A DNA stretch of 64,000 nucleotides from assembly GCA_965229625.1 (NCBI GenBank), contig CBDDJJ010000002.1:1426001-1490000 (forward strand). The letters are read 5' to 3'. The translations under genes and the position numbers were made by a program. This DNA comes from JANQIO01 sp965229625. GTDB lineage: Bacteria; Pseudomonadota; Gammaproteobacteria; Pseudomonadales; Halieaceae. Positions 8,833-15,914 of this stretch are shown piece after piece. The stretch's first letter is position 1; the number at the start of each line of letters is the position of its first letter. The notes below the pieces were generated by a model that saw only the letters and a program-made list of their open reading frames with translations, made no database searches and was not told the origin of the DNA.

Positions 8833-9161
8833 GGGGCAATGCCAGACGCATGTTCGGCACACAGCACGGCTGCCGAATCGATCCGGCTGGCACAAAAATC
8901 AGGGGGTTGGGGAGTGCTGAGCGATGCTGACCGGGAAGGCCGTTGCTCGGTAGGGGCGCTTATCTGTTGCGCTCTTTTATACGTCGTGCAGAAAAGCAGG
9001 GGCTGCGTCTCTGCCGACGTCTGGAAAATCTTCAAATATGTTTCCCAGTTTCACCCGCTAACCACGCACCGACGGTTCGTCGATGCAGTTTCATTATCAG
9101 GGCCGATTTCCGGCAAAGTCAACGCAAGAATCATGAACTTGCGGGGCTGTGGCACGCTTAA

Positions 9162-9190
9162 CTGACAGTGCGCTGGAATTGGGCTAGCAT
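9162..9190 (+). promoter_or_regulatory. Sigma70-type promoter candidate for rnb
   Basis: CTGACA (9162-9167), a 17-bp spacer and TAGCAT (9185-9190) fit a sigma70 promoter, with transcription expected near 9197. That leaves a leader of about 23 bases before the ATG at 9220. Confidence 0.5.
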
Positions 9191-9219
9191 AGCGCCCCTT
9201 ATGATCAATTTTTCCCCAC

Positions 9220-11223
9220 ATGCTCAATCAGGATTCTCTAACTCAGCTTAAGGGCCTCAAGGCCCAGATGGAGGCGGAGAAAGAGCGCGCTGACGCAGTT
9301 ATCAAGGGTACGCAAGCCCGCTACGGCTTTGCAGTGCTGGATGACGGCCGCGAGATTTTTATCCCCCCCGACGAGATGCTGAAAGCCTTCCCGGACGACC
9401 GGGTGCAGGTGTGTATACGGCCGGATCGCGGCGACAAACCAATCGCCGAGGTCGAGAAGCTGCTGGAATGCCCCATCGGCGAGTTCAATGGTCGCTGTGT
9501 GCGCAAGGGCAAGGCACTGTTTGTAGAGCCTGACCTGCCGCGCCTGAGCCGCTGGCTGTTCATCCCGCCGCATGCCCGTAACGGTGTCAAGGAGGGCGAC
9601 TTCGTGCGCGCCGGGCTGCTTCGGCATCCGATCAGGGACGGCAAACCCCAGGCCAAGATTCTGTCGATCATTGGCAATGCCGACACGGTGGGCATTGAAA
9701 ACCTCTATACGGCCAGCAAGTACCAGATGTCGCGCGAATGGAGCGCCGAGGCGCTGGCTGAACTGGACGCGGGCCTGGCCTCGGCGGAACCACTGGGCGA
9801 CCAGCGTCGCCGCGACCTGACCGACCTCGAATTTGTCAGCATCGATTCCGCACGCACCCAGGATATCGACGATGCGCTGTACGCAGCGCCCAACAGCAAC
9901 GGCTGGTGCCTGTACGTGGCCATCGCCGACCCCACACCATTCATCCAACCCGGCGGCACCCTGGACAAAGAAATTGCCGCGCGTGGTACCTCTATCTACT
10001 TCCATGGTGATGCCATCGCCATGTTGCCTGAGAAGCTGTCGCAGGAGACCTGCGCGCTGGCAGAGAACGAACTGCGCCCGGCACTGGTATGCAAGATCGA
10101 AGTCAGCGACAGCGGCAAGGTGGGCGAATTCGAGTTTATCGAGGCCGTTATTCGCTCGCGCGCCAAGCTCAGCTACATCGCAGTAGACCGCTACCTGGCC
10201 GGCAACTACGACGAGTTGATGAGTCACGCTACACCGTTGGAAGCGCTCTACCAGGTCTATCGCGCCCTTCGCGGCCACCGGGAAACCGCCGAATTGGTGA
10301 TGGAGGAGCGGCCGGAATACCGCTGGATACTGAACGACCAGAAGAAAATCGACCGCATCGAAAAGTGCGAGAAACTGCTTTCGCAGAAACTGGTCGAGGA
10401 ATGCATGGTGGCGGCGAACCGCTGCTGCGCGCGCTTCCTGCGCGAGCGCGAGTGCGCCGGCCCCTTCATCGGTCACCGTGGCTTCCGCCCGGATCGCAAG
10501 GACGAAATCAAGCGGTTTGTAACGCGCTTCATGCCGGACTTTGCCGAGCGCGACCTGGGCGAGTTGCCCGTGTATCGCGATGCGATTCAGCGCATGAACC
10601 AGGCCACGGAGTTACCGCTGCGCAGCATGGCCAATCGTCTGCTCGCACGCGCGGAACTGGTCGCCAAACCCGCCGCCCACATGGGTATGGGGCTGGAGTG
10701 CTACAGCAATTGCACCTCGCCGCTGCGCAAGTACGTGGACTTCCTGGCTCATCGACAGATCAAGGCCATCCTCCACGGCGATGACAGTACGGCACATTCC
10801 AATGCCGAGCTGGGCGAGCTGTCTACGCGCCTGGCCCAGGTGCGCAGCGCCACCCGGGAAGCGGAACTCTGGCTGCAGTGCGAGTATCTCGCCGATAGCG
10901 TGGGTCAGGAGTTCGATGCCATCGTCGCGCAGATCAGCAGCAGCGGTTTTACCGCGAAGCTGGTGGACTCGGGGATTGAGGGGCAGGTCGACCTGCGCAA
11001 AGACCCGGAGAAATTCAGTTTTGATCGGTGGGCGGCAACACTGAGCAGTGCCACCCGCACGTTCCGGCTGGAGCAGCCGGTGCGCGTCAGGCTCGAGCGG
11101 GCTGACCCCGTGAAGCGGGAGATCGTGTTCCTGCCCCTGTCGCCCCCCGAGCAGGAGCAGGCGTCGAGCCAGGAGCCGGATACTGCTCCTGCACCTGGCC
11201 AACCAGGCGAATCATCTCCCTGA
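9220..11223 (+). CDS. rnb: RNase II family 3'-5' exoribonuclease
   Basis: 667 residues; RNase II of Escherichia coli is 644. The order is N-terminal cold-shock-like OB segments, the RNB catalytic domain, and a C-terminal S1 domain. The catalytic block IDSARTQDIDDAL (residues 208-220) has the set of aspartates that bind magnesium. The conserved arginine region near SNCTSPLRKYVDF is present. It degrades single-stranded RNA processively in the cytoplasm. The last part (QASSQEPDTAPAPG) is a low-complexity tail and overlaps a reverse small frame by 137 bp. No strong Shine-Dalgarno precedes ATG 9220. Confidence 0.93.
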   Translation: MLNQDSLTQLKGLKAQMEAEKERADAVIKGTQARYGFAVLDDGREIFIPPDEMLKAFPDDRVQVCIRPDRGDKPIAEVEKLLECPIGEFNGRCVRKGKALFVEPDLPRLSRWLFIPPHARNGVKEGDFVRAGLLRHPIRDGKPQAKILSIIGNADTVGIENLYTASKYQMSREWSAEALAELDAGLASAEPLGDQRRRDLTDLEFVSIDSARTQDIDDALYAAPNSNGWCLYVAIADPTPFIQPGGTLDKEIAARGTSIYFHGDAIAMLPEKLSQETCALAENELRPALVCKIEVSDSGKVGEFEFIEAVIRSRAKLSYIAVDRYLAGNYDELMSHATPLEALYQVYRALRGHRETAELVMEERPEYRWILNDQKKIDRIEKCEKLLSQKLVEECMVAANRCCARFLRERECAGPFIGHRGFRPDRKDEIKRFVTRFMPDFAERDLGELPVYRDAIQRMNQATELPLRSMANRLLARAELVAKPAAHMGMGLECYSNCTSPLRKYVDFLAHRQIKAILHGDDSTAHSNAELGELSTRLAQVRSATREAELWLQCEYLADSVGQEFDAIVAQISSSGFTAKLVDSGIEGQVDLRKDPEKFSFDRWAATLSSATRTFRLEQPVRVRLERADPVKREIVFLPLSPPEQEQASSQEPDTAPAPGQPGESSP

Positions 11224-11452
11224 CACCCAGTTCGCGCAGGTAGGCGCCCGCCTCGGCGGGATCCTCGCAAAGCGCCAGGTTGCAGTCCACCAGGCTAAGG
11301 GTCTCGAGAATCGAGCGGTCGCCGGCCGTCAGTTCGTCACCGGCATTGAAGATCAGGCGAGTAAAGCAGTCCACTATCTCCATTTCACTGGGGATTGCGC
11401 TGTCTGGAGCCTGGCTGCCGCGATCTTCCATAGCACCAGTATGACCCAGCAC
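11087..11452 (-). CDS. Small hypothetical protein, 3' end antisense to rnb
   Basis: 121 codons. The N-terminal two thirds (MEIVDCFTRLIFNAGDEL, then LSLVDCNLALCEDP and an amphipathic helix) read like a real compact protein. The last 40 residues are a Pro/Ala/Gly-rich tail read from the opposite strand of the rnb 3' end. The start may be the internal Met at the MEIVD block. I do not recognise the family. It is convergent with rnb and could be a genuine small gene or a chance frame. Confidence 0.45.
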   Translation of the reverse strand: MLGHTGAMEDRGSQAPDSAIPSEMEIVDCFTRLIFNAGDELTAGDRSILETLSLVDCNLALCEDPAEAGAYLRELGVREMIRLVGQVQEQYPAPGSTPAPARGATGAGTRSPASRGQPARA

Positions 11453-11676
11453 CTGGTCAAAAAATGACCAAATTCGGGTAATTCTTCACAAAACACCCCA
11501 AATTTGGCCCATTAAGCCCCGAAAAGCCCCGTTTTCGACCATAAACGCCCTTGACAAGCCACCCACGTAGCTCCGAGCGAGCACGCCTTGAAGTGATCTT
11601 CCACAATTCCTTCGGGTACCACCCTTCAATCACGGCCGCCCCGTGAATACTGAGGTTTCGCTGCTGCAACCAAAGA
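11453..11676. other. Intergenic stretch with palindromes, no supported gene
   Basis: Unusually AT-rich for this window around 11455-11545. It has the 10-bp palindrome CCAAATTTGG (11498-11507) and an inverted repeat CGAAAA...TTTTCG (11520-11537). A 70-codon reverse frame (11457-11669) spans it but has no ribosome site or recognisable content. Structured repeat copy 3 follows. Confidence 0.5.
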
Positions 11677-11790
11677 GGCTGTGCTGTTCATCGGGGCTTT
11701 TCTGGACCGTGTGAGGCATGGATGCCTCACCCGAGCCCCCAGGGATGGGTTTACGGCGTGTCCAGAAAAGCCCCGATGAAGAGCGCGGCC
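11677..11790 (-). repeat. Structured intergenic repeat, copy 3
   Basis: 114 bp, ending 26 bp past the asnS stop. Arms 11677-11707 and 11760-11790 pair at 28 of 31 positions; their sequence (TTCATCGGGGCTTTTCTGGAC) is unique to this copy. The inner hairpin stem is GTGAGGC/GCCTCAC around ATGGAT, where copies 1, 2 and 4 have ATGCGCC/GGCGCAT. Both sides changed together, so pairing is kept. The conserved CCGAGCCCCCAGGGATGGGT segment follows. Two of the three imperfect arm pairs are G.T on the plus strand. Confidence 0.85.
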
Positions 11791-11816
11791 GACCGACGAA
11801 GCGCCAGGATCAAATC

Positions 11817-13214
11817 CTAGAAGTGCGCATTGCCCGGAGTCCGTGGAAAGGGAATAGCGTCCCGGATGTTTTCCATGCCGGTGATGTAGTTGAGGAGGCG
11901 CTCGAAGCCGAGTCCAAAACCCGCGTGGGGCACAGTACCGAAGCGCCGCAGGTCTCGGTACCAGTCCAGCTCGCCGGCAAGGCCGTGTTCGGCCATGCGC
12001 GCATCCAGCACGTCGAGTCGCTCTTCGCGTTGGCTGCCGCCGATGATTTCGCCGATGCCCGGCGCCAACACATCCATGGCGGCGACGGTGTTGCCGTCAT
12101 CATTGAGCCGCATGTAGAAAGCCTTGATCTCCCTGGGGTAGTTCATCACCACCACCGGGCGGCCGACGTGAGTCTCTGCCAGGTAGCGCTCGTGCTCGGA
12201 CTGCAGGTCCTTGCCCCAGGCCACCGGGAATTCGAAAGACTCGCCGCAGTTCTCGAGGATGTTGATCGCGTCGCTGTAGTCGAGGCGCTCGAAACTGGAA
12301 TCCACCACCGTGCGCAGGCGGGTGATGGCGGTCTTGTCGATGCGCTGCTCGAAGAAGGCCATGTCTTCCTCGCAGCGTTCCAGCACCACGGCAAAGACGT
12401 GCTTGAGCATGTCCTCAGCCAGGTCTGCCAGCTGGTTGAGATCGGCGAAGGCAATTTCAGGCTCCACCATCCAGAACTCCGCCAGGTGGCGGCTGGTATT
12501 GGAGTTCTCGGCCCGGAAGGTGGGCCCAAAGGTGTATACCTTGCTCATGGCCAGGCAGTAGGCCTCGACGTTGAGCTGGCCGGAAACGGTCAGGAATGAC
12601 TCTTCACCGAAGAAGTCACCGCTGAAATCCACGCCACCCTCGACCGAGCGAGGCAGGTTGGCGAGATCCAGGGTGCTTACCCGGAACAGTTCCCCGGCCC
12701 CTTCGCAGTCACTGGCGGTGATGATCGGCGTATTGATCCAGTGGAAGCCATTCTGGAAGAAGTAATCGTGGATGGCGTGGGCCAACACCGTGCGCACGCG
12801 GGTGATGGCACCGAAGGTGTTGGTGCGCGGTCGCAGGTGAGCGACGGTGCGCAGGTATTCAAAGCTATGGCGCTTCTTGGCAATGGGATAGGACTCGGCG
12901 TCCTCCACCCAGCCGATCACGGATACGGCGCCGGCCTGGATCTCCACGGACTGTCCCTTGCCCTGCGACTCCACCAGCTCGCCGGTTACCGCCACCGCAC
13001 AGCCGGTGGTGATATGCAGTACTTCATCTTCGTAGTTGGAGAGCTCCGAGGGCACGACCGCCTGGATGGGGTCGAAGCAGCTGCCGTCGTGGATGGCGAG
13101 AAAGGAAATGCCCGCCTTGGAATCGCGTTTGCTGCGAATCCAGCCGTGGACAGTGACCTGTTCACCGGTGGCGATTTCACCGCCCAGGGCAGCGGCGACA
13201 GAGGTGTTGGACAT
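11817..13214 (-). CDS. asnS: Asparaginyl-tRNA synthetase
   Basis: 465 residues, the same size as the E. coli enzyme. It has an N-terminal OB-fold anticodon-binding domain (VTVHGWIRSKRDSK) followed by a class II catalytic core. Motif 2 region TFRAENSNTSRHLAEFWMVE and motif 3 GFGLGFERLL are both visible. It charges tRNA-Asn with asparagine in the cytoplasm. Transcription ends toward structured repeat copy 3, which begins 26 bp after the stop. No anomaly. Confidence 0.97.
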   Translation of the reverse strand: MSNTSVAAALGGEIATGEQVTVHGWIRSKRDSKAGISFLAIHDGSCFDPIQAVVPSELSNYEDEVLHITTGCAVAVTGELVESQGKGQSVEIQAGAVSVIGWVEDAESYPIAKKRHSFEYLRTVAHLRPRTNTFGAITRVRTVLAHAIHDYFFQNGFHWINTPIITASDCEGAGELFRVSTLDLANLPRSVEGGVDFSGDFFGEESFLTVSGQLNVEAYCLAMSKVYTFGPTFRAENSNTSRHLAEFWMVEPEIAFADLNQLADLAEDMLKHVFAVVLERCEEDMAFFEQRIDKTAITRLRTVVDSSFERLDYSDAINILENCGESFEFPVAWGKDLQSEHERYLAETHVGRPVVVMNYPREIKAFYMRLNDDGNTVAAMDVLAPGIGEIIGGSQREERLDVLDARMAEHGLAGELDWYRDLRRFGTVPHAGFGLGFERLLNYITGMENIRDAIPFPRTPGNAHF

Positions 13215-13294
13215 GGGAGCTCCCGGGAAAAAAGCGCAAGCTTACCGGATTGCCCACGGGTGACCAAGGCAAGCTTGATCAGGGCGCCGGGGGG

Positions 13295-13855
13295 CTAATC
13301 GAGGGGGGTAATCTTGCTGCCTTCCAGGGTCAGGTTGTACATCAGACCGCGATTGGTGAACACAAAACCGATGATCGGGGCCTGGCTGGTGGTGGTATCC
13401 AACCCGCCGCCGGCGCCCGCCTGCACCAGGGCGATACGGCCATCCACGCCGGCTTCCCACCCTTTGCTGCGGCGGAATTTGCGCAACGCCGAGCGGCTCA
13501 TGAACAGGATGACCTGGGTCTTGGTCTGGGCGCCCAACTGCAGGCCGAAGGATGCGCCGGAAATCGAGTAGTAGGCGACGATCTGGTCGCCTTCCTTCAA
13601 AGCGCCTTCGCCGTATTCACCGCCGATGCCGAAGCCGACCTTGACGACGTCGGGAAACACCAGCACGGCCTCGGCCTTGTCCATGAGTTCAGCACTTTCC
13701 GGGGACTTTTCTTCCAGCGCGGCTAGCGCCTCTGCCACCTTGTTATCCAGCGTTTCGCGGTCTTCGCCCAGTGCCGGGGACGCGAGGATCGCGGCCAACA
13801 GGAACGGCAGGAAGAAGATGCGCAACAACCGCGCCGAGGGGTTTTCCATAGTCAT
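13295..13855 (-). CDS. SYLF/Ysc84 domain protein, exported
   Basis: 186 residues with an N-terminal signal peptide ending around PALGE. The rest is one SYLF (Ysc84) lipid-binding domain, with the features AEAVLVFPDVVKVGFGIGGEYGEG and the C-terminal LTLEGSKITPLD. The domain is known to bind phosphoinositides in eukaryotes; the bacterial role is not established. The frame is open up to 13927, but ATG 13855 is the first start that leaves the signal peptide at the N-terminus. It lies 58 bp downstream of the transglutaminase-like lipoprotein gene and 80 bp upstream of asnS, all reverse. Confidence 0.85.
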   Translation of the reverse strand: MTMENPSARLLRIFFLPFLLAAILASPALGEDRETLDNKVAEALAALEEKSPESAELMDKAEAVLVFPDVVKVGFGIGGEYGEGALKEGDQIVAYYSISGASFGLQLGAQTKTQVILFMSRSALRKFRRSKGWEAGVDGRIALVQAGAGGGLDTTTSQAPIIGFVFTNRGLMYNLTLEGSKITPLD

Positions 13856-13913
13856 GTGCCCGGCAAGCCCGGCGGCATGATGCCACGGCACCCGGGGCTT
13901 GGCGAGCACAGCG

Positions 13914-15122
13914 TCACCGCGGATCAAGCTGGGCGGTCACCACGCCTTCGCGGGTCAGTTGTTCGAGGAACAGCTGGTACTGCTTGCGCTCGCCCGCCAG
14001 GCGCGAGTGAAGGACTGCCTGTTCTGCATAGCTGCGGCTCTCCAGTGGTCGCTGCATGGAGCGATACAGGCGCGCTACGCGAAAGTAGAACTCAGCCTCG
14101 GTGGACTGCAGGTCGATGGCATCGAGGTAATGGGAGAGCGCACGTTCACTGTCACCCTCAGCCTCCGCCAGCTCACCGAGATAATAGTGATAGAAAGGAT
14201 TGCTTTTGCGATGTTTGCGGACCCGCTCCTCCCAGCGGCGAGACTCTTCCAGCTGACCGCGGCTCTCGTACAGGATCGCGAGATTGTTCATCGCCGTGGA
14301 AGAATCCGGGTTTAGCGCCAGCGCGCGCCGGTACATGGCCTCGGCGGCTTCATCCTGGCCGGCACCGCGAAAGATCGCCCCCAGGTTCACCCACAGGTAG
14401 TCGATCCTGCCCCCAAGGGACAGCGCTCGCACCGCCTCGGCGTAGGCCCCCGCCCGGTCCTGCAGGAACAGGGCTTGCATGGCACGATTGCCGTGATAGA
14501 GGGCAAAGGCCTCCTTGTCGCGAAGCACCCGGGCGGAGGCCACGCGTTCCCGTGGTACCGGGTCGATGTCCACCACGTACTCTTCACCGTTGCGCAGCTG
14601 TACCACCACATTCACGTGTTTGCGCAAGGCGACCTGGTCGCCGCGCCGCGACCACTCCGGCCGCAGGGACACCGACAGGTAGCGCGCGTCCAGCCCGGCG
14701 TAGCGCGCCATGGCCACGAACAGGTGGGCATAGCTCAGGCAGTTGGCCACCCCTGAGTGGTAGACCTCGGCAGCGGTGCCATCGGCGGAGGGATCATAAT
14801 CGATGCCGACAAAGGCCGAACTGCGCAAGCTGCGATGCAGAGTTTGCAGGCGCTGGCGCTGGTTGCCCTTTACATAGCGGTCGACGAAGGCACGCATCTC
14901 CGCGTCCAATTCCAGCAAGGGGGGCGTATCGGTGGTGGCCAACGCGGTCTGCGGCGCCAACTGGCCATCATCGATGACAATGGGTGGTATGTCAGCCACT
15001 GGCAGAGCGCCGGGGCCCTGGTGTGCGCAGGCAGACAGCAACACCACAACCAGGCCCGGCAGGGCCCGGAAAACGCCTACGCCAAAACGGCGCGCTGTCA
15101 CGTGCGATTCCACATATTGCAC
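13914..15122 (-). CDS. Transglutaminase-like and TPR lipoprotein
   Basis: 402 residues. A signal peptide with lipobox LLSAC precedes a domain with a transglutaminase-like catalytic set: Cys128 in GVANCLSYAHL, His169 in KHVNVVV and an aspartate in VVDIDP. The C-terminal half has about five TPR-like repeats, including NPDSSTAMNNLAILYESRG. Probably anchored to the outer membrane and facing the periplasm. The substrate (peptide crosslink or cleavage) is unknown. It is divergent from the small membrane protein gene at 15280, and the FNR-type site lies between them. Confidence 0.8.
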   Translation of the reverse strand: MQYVESHVTARRFGVGVFRALPGLVVVLLSACAHQGPGALPVADIPPIVIDDGQLAPQTALATTDTPPLLELDAEMRAFVDRYVKGNQRQRLQTLHRSLRSSAFVGIDYDPSADGTAAEVYHSGVANCLSYAHLFVAMARYAGLDARYLSVSLRPEWSRRGDQVALRKHVNVVVQLRNGEEYVVDIDPVPRERVASARVLRDKEAFALYHGNRAMQALFLQDRAGAYAEAVRALSLGGRIDYLWVNLGAIFRGAGQDEAAEAMYRRALALNPDSSTAMNNLAILYESRGQLEESRRWEERVRKHRKSNPFYHYYLGELAEAEGDSERALSHYLDAIDLQSTEAEFYFRVARLYRSMQRPLESRSYAEQAVLHSRLAGERKQYQLFLEQLTREGVVTAQLDPR

Positions 15123-15195
15123 ACTCTACCTTGAGTATATCGCAGCAGCGCGCGCTTGCCCGCACCGGTTACCGGTCCGTGACGACCGTCACCGT

Positions 15196-15220
15196 GTCAA
15201 CACCCGTTGACCTGCATCAA
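15196..15220 (+). promoter_or_regulatory. FNR/ANR-type operator (with overlapping dyad)
   Basis: TTGACCTGCATCAA (15207-15220) matches the FNR/ANR consensus TTGAT-N4-ATCAA at 9 of 10 defined bases. Its centre is 41.5 bp upstream of a start expected from the TAGCAT box at 15243, the position of class II activation. An overlapping dyad GTCAAC-ACCC-GTTGAC spans 15196-15211. The site could also affect the reverse gene starting at 15122. Confidence 0.65.
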
Positions 15221-15242
15221 TGCAACCGGGTGTCGCATTTTC

Positions 15243-15248
15243 TAGCAT
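15243..15248 (+). promoter_or_regulatory. -10 element of the FNR-type promoter
   Basis: TAGCAT, placing the transcription start near 15255 and giving a leader of about 25 bases with GAAGAGGATAAGAAG before ATG 15280. No good -35 box exists, as expected for a class II activator-dependent promoter. Confidence 0.5.
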
Positions 15249-15279
15249 TATCTGGCAGTCAGGCGAAGAGGATAAGAAG

Positions 15280-15411
15280 ATGACTCAACACATCCTGATG
15301 GAAGACACCCAGGAAGATGCTCGCACCCTGAAGAGCCTGGGAATCTTTATTGGCATATTCGCCGGGTTTTCCCTGTGCCTGGCGCTGGGAGTCACCCTCT
15401 TCGCTCCCTGA
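15280..15411 (+). CDS. Small single-pass membrane protein (43 aa)
   Basis: 43 codons starting with a clear purine-rich ribosome site (AAGAGGATAAG). About 19 acidic and polar residues precede one hydrophobic helix (residues 20-41, IFIGIFAGFSLCLALGVTLF). It is flanked by an FNR-type promoter on one side and a strong intrinsic terminator on the other, so it looks like its own transcription unit. Small oxygen-regulated membrane proteins often serve as accessory subunits of oxidases, but no oxidase is near and I do not recognise this one. Confidence 0.7.
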   Translation: MTQHILMEDTQEDARTLKSLGIFIGIFAGFSLCLALGVTLFAP

Positions 15412-15459
15412 CTGCTGGAGTATTACGCTCCCACCGAATTCATGGGCCTGAGCCTCCTG

Positions 15460-15486
15460 GCCGACTCACTCTGAGTCGGCTTTTTT
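15460..15486 (+). terminator. Rho-independent terminator
   Basis: Perfect 9-bp stem GCCGACTCA/TGAGTCGGC with loop CTC, followed directly by six T's (15481-15486). It lies 48 bp after the 43-codon gene. Confidence 0.9.
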
Positions 15487-15534
15487 ACTGCCTCTAGCAA
15501 CTACTCGATGTAAATAACGAAGCCCCTGATCGAG

Positions 15535-15650
15535 GGGCGGTCCGCTACACATGGGGTTTTTAAGACACGCCGTGAACCCGTCCATGGGGGCTCGGATGCG
15601 CCATCCATGGCGCATACGGTCTGAAAAACCCCATGTGCACCGAACCGCTC
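15535..15650 (+). repeat. Structured intergenic repeat, copy 4
   Basis: 116 bp. Arms 15535-15566 and 15619-15650 pair at 27 of 32 positions, centred on CACATGGGGTTTTT, unique to this copy. The core has the same orientation as copy 1 (ACGCCGTGAACCCGTCCATG, two changes from copy 1). The inner hairpin GCGCC-ATCCAT-GGCGC is identical to copies 1 and 2. Confidence 0.85.
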
Positions 15651-15754
15651 TTGTTCAGACGCCAGCGAATACCAGAAAACAGCAAGAATATTGGTTCAGT
15701 GAGCATTTCACACCCATGCAACTGCAGCAGGAGGCAATGGCTGTCTGGGTATAA

Positions 15755-15866
15755 GGGCTCCGTGTAAGCAGGCCTTTCCCGGGGTGTAGGCGGCATGGAT
15801 GCCGCCTCCAAGCCCCCAGGGATGGGTTTACGGCGTCCCCGGGAAAGGCCTGCGTACGCGGAGCCC
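15755..15866 (-). repeat. Structured intergenic repeat, copy 5
   Basis: 112 bp, 48 bp past the cysH stop. Arms 15755-15784 and 15837-15866 pair at 28 of 30 positions (core CAGGCCTTTCCCGGGG). The inner stem is GGCGGC/GCCGCC around ATGGAT, again changed on both sides compared with other copies. The arm-core junction, GAC/GTC in the other four copies, is GGG/CCC here, a further paired change. Confidence 0.85.
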
Positions 15867-15914
15867 GGGTTTCGAAGCTCGAAGCAGAAACGCTCGATCT
15901 CTCGGCAAAAAGAG

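Larger units (their letters stand above)
8782..9219. other. Divergent intergenic region phoH / rnb
   Basis: 438 bp without a convincing gene. It holds the phoH leader hairpin near the phoH start and a sigma70-like promoter near the rnb start. Short open frames are present on both strands but lack ribosome sites and coding character. Confidence 0.6.
15412..15914. other. Convergent intergenic region with terminator and two structured repeats
   Basis: 503 bp between the small membrane protein gene (+) and cysH (-). It holds the intrinsic terminator and structured repeat copies 4 and 5 in opposite orientation, 104 bp apart. The open frames here (15551-15754 and others) are read through the repeats and are not called. 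Confidence 0.8.

Noticed and set aside
11457..11669. 70-codon reverse frame
   Set aside because: AT-rich palindromic region, no ribosome site, no coding character.
2335..15866. Integron attC sites
   Set aside because: No GTTRRRY core sites at the arm ends, no cassettes between copies, no integrase.
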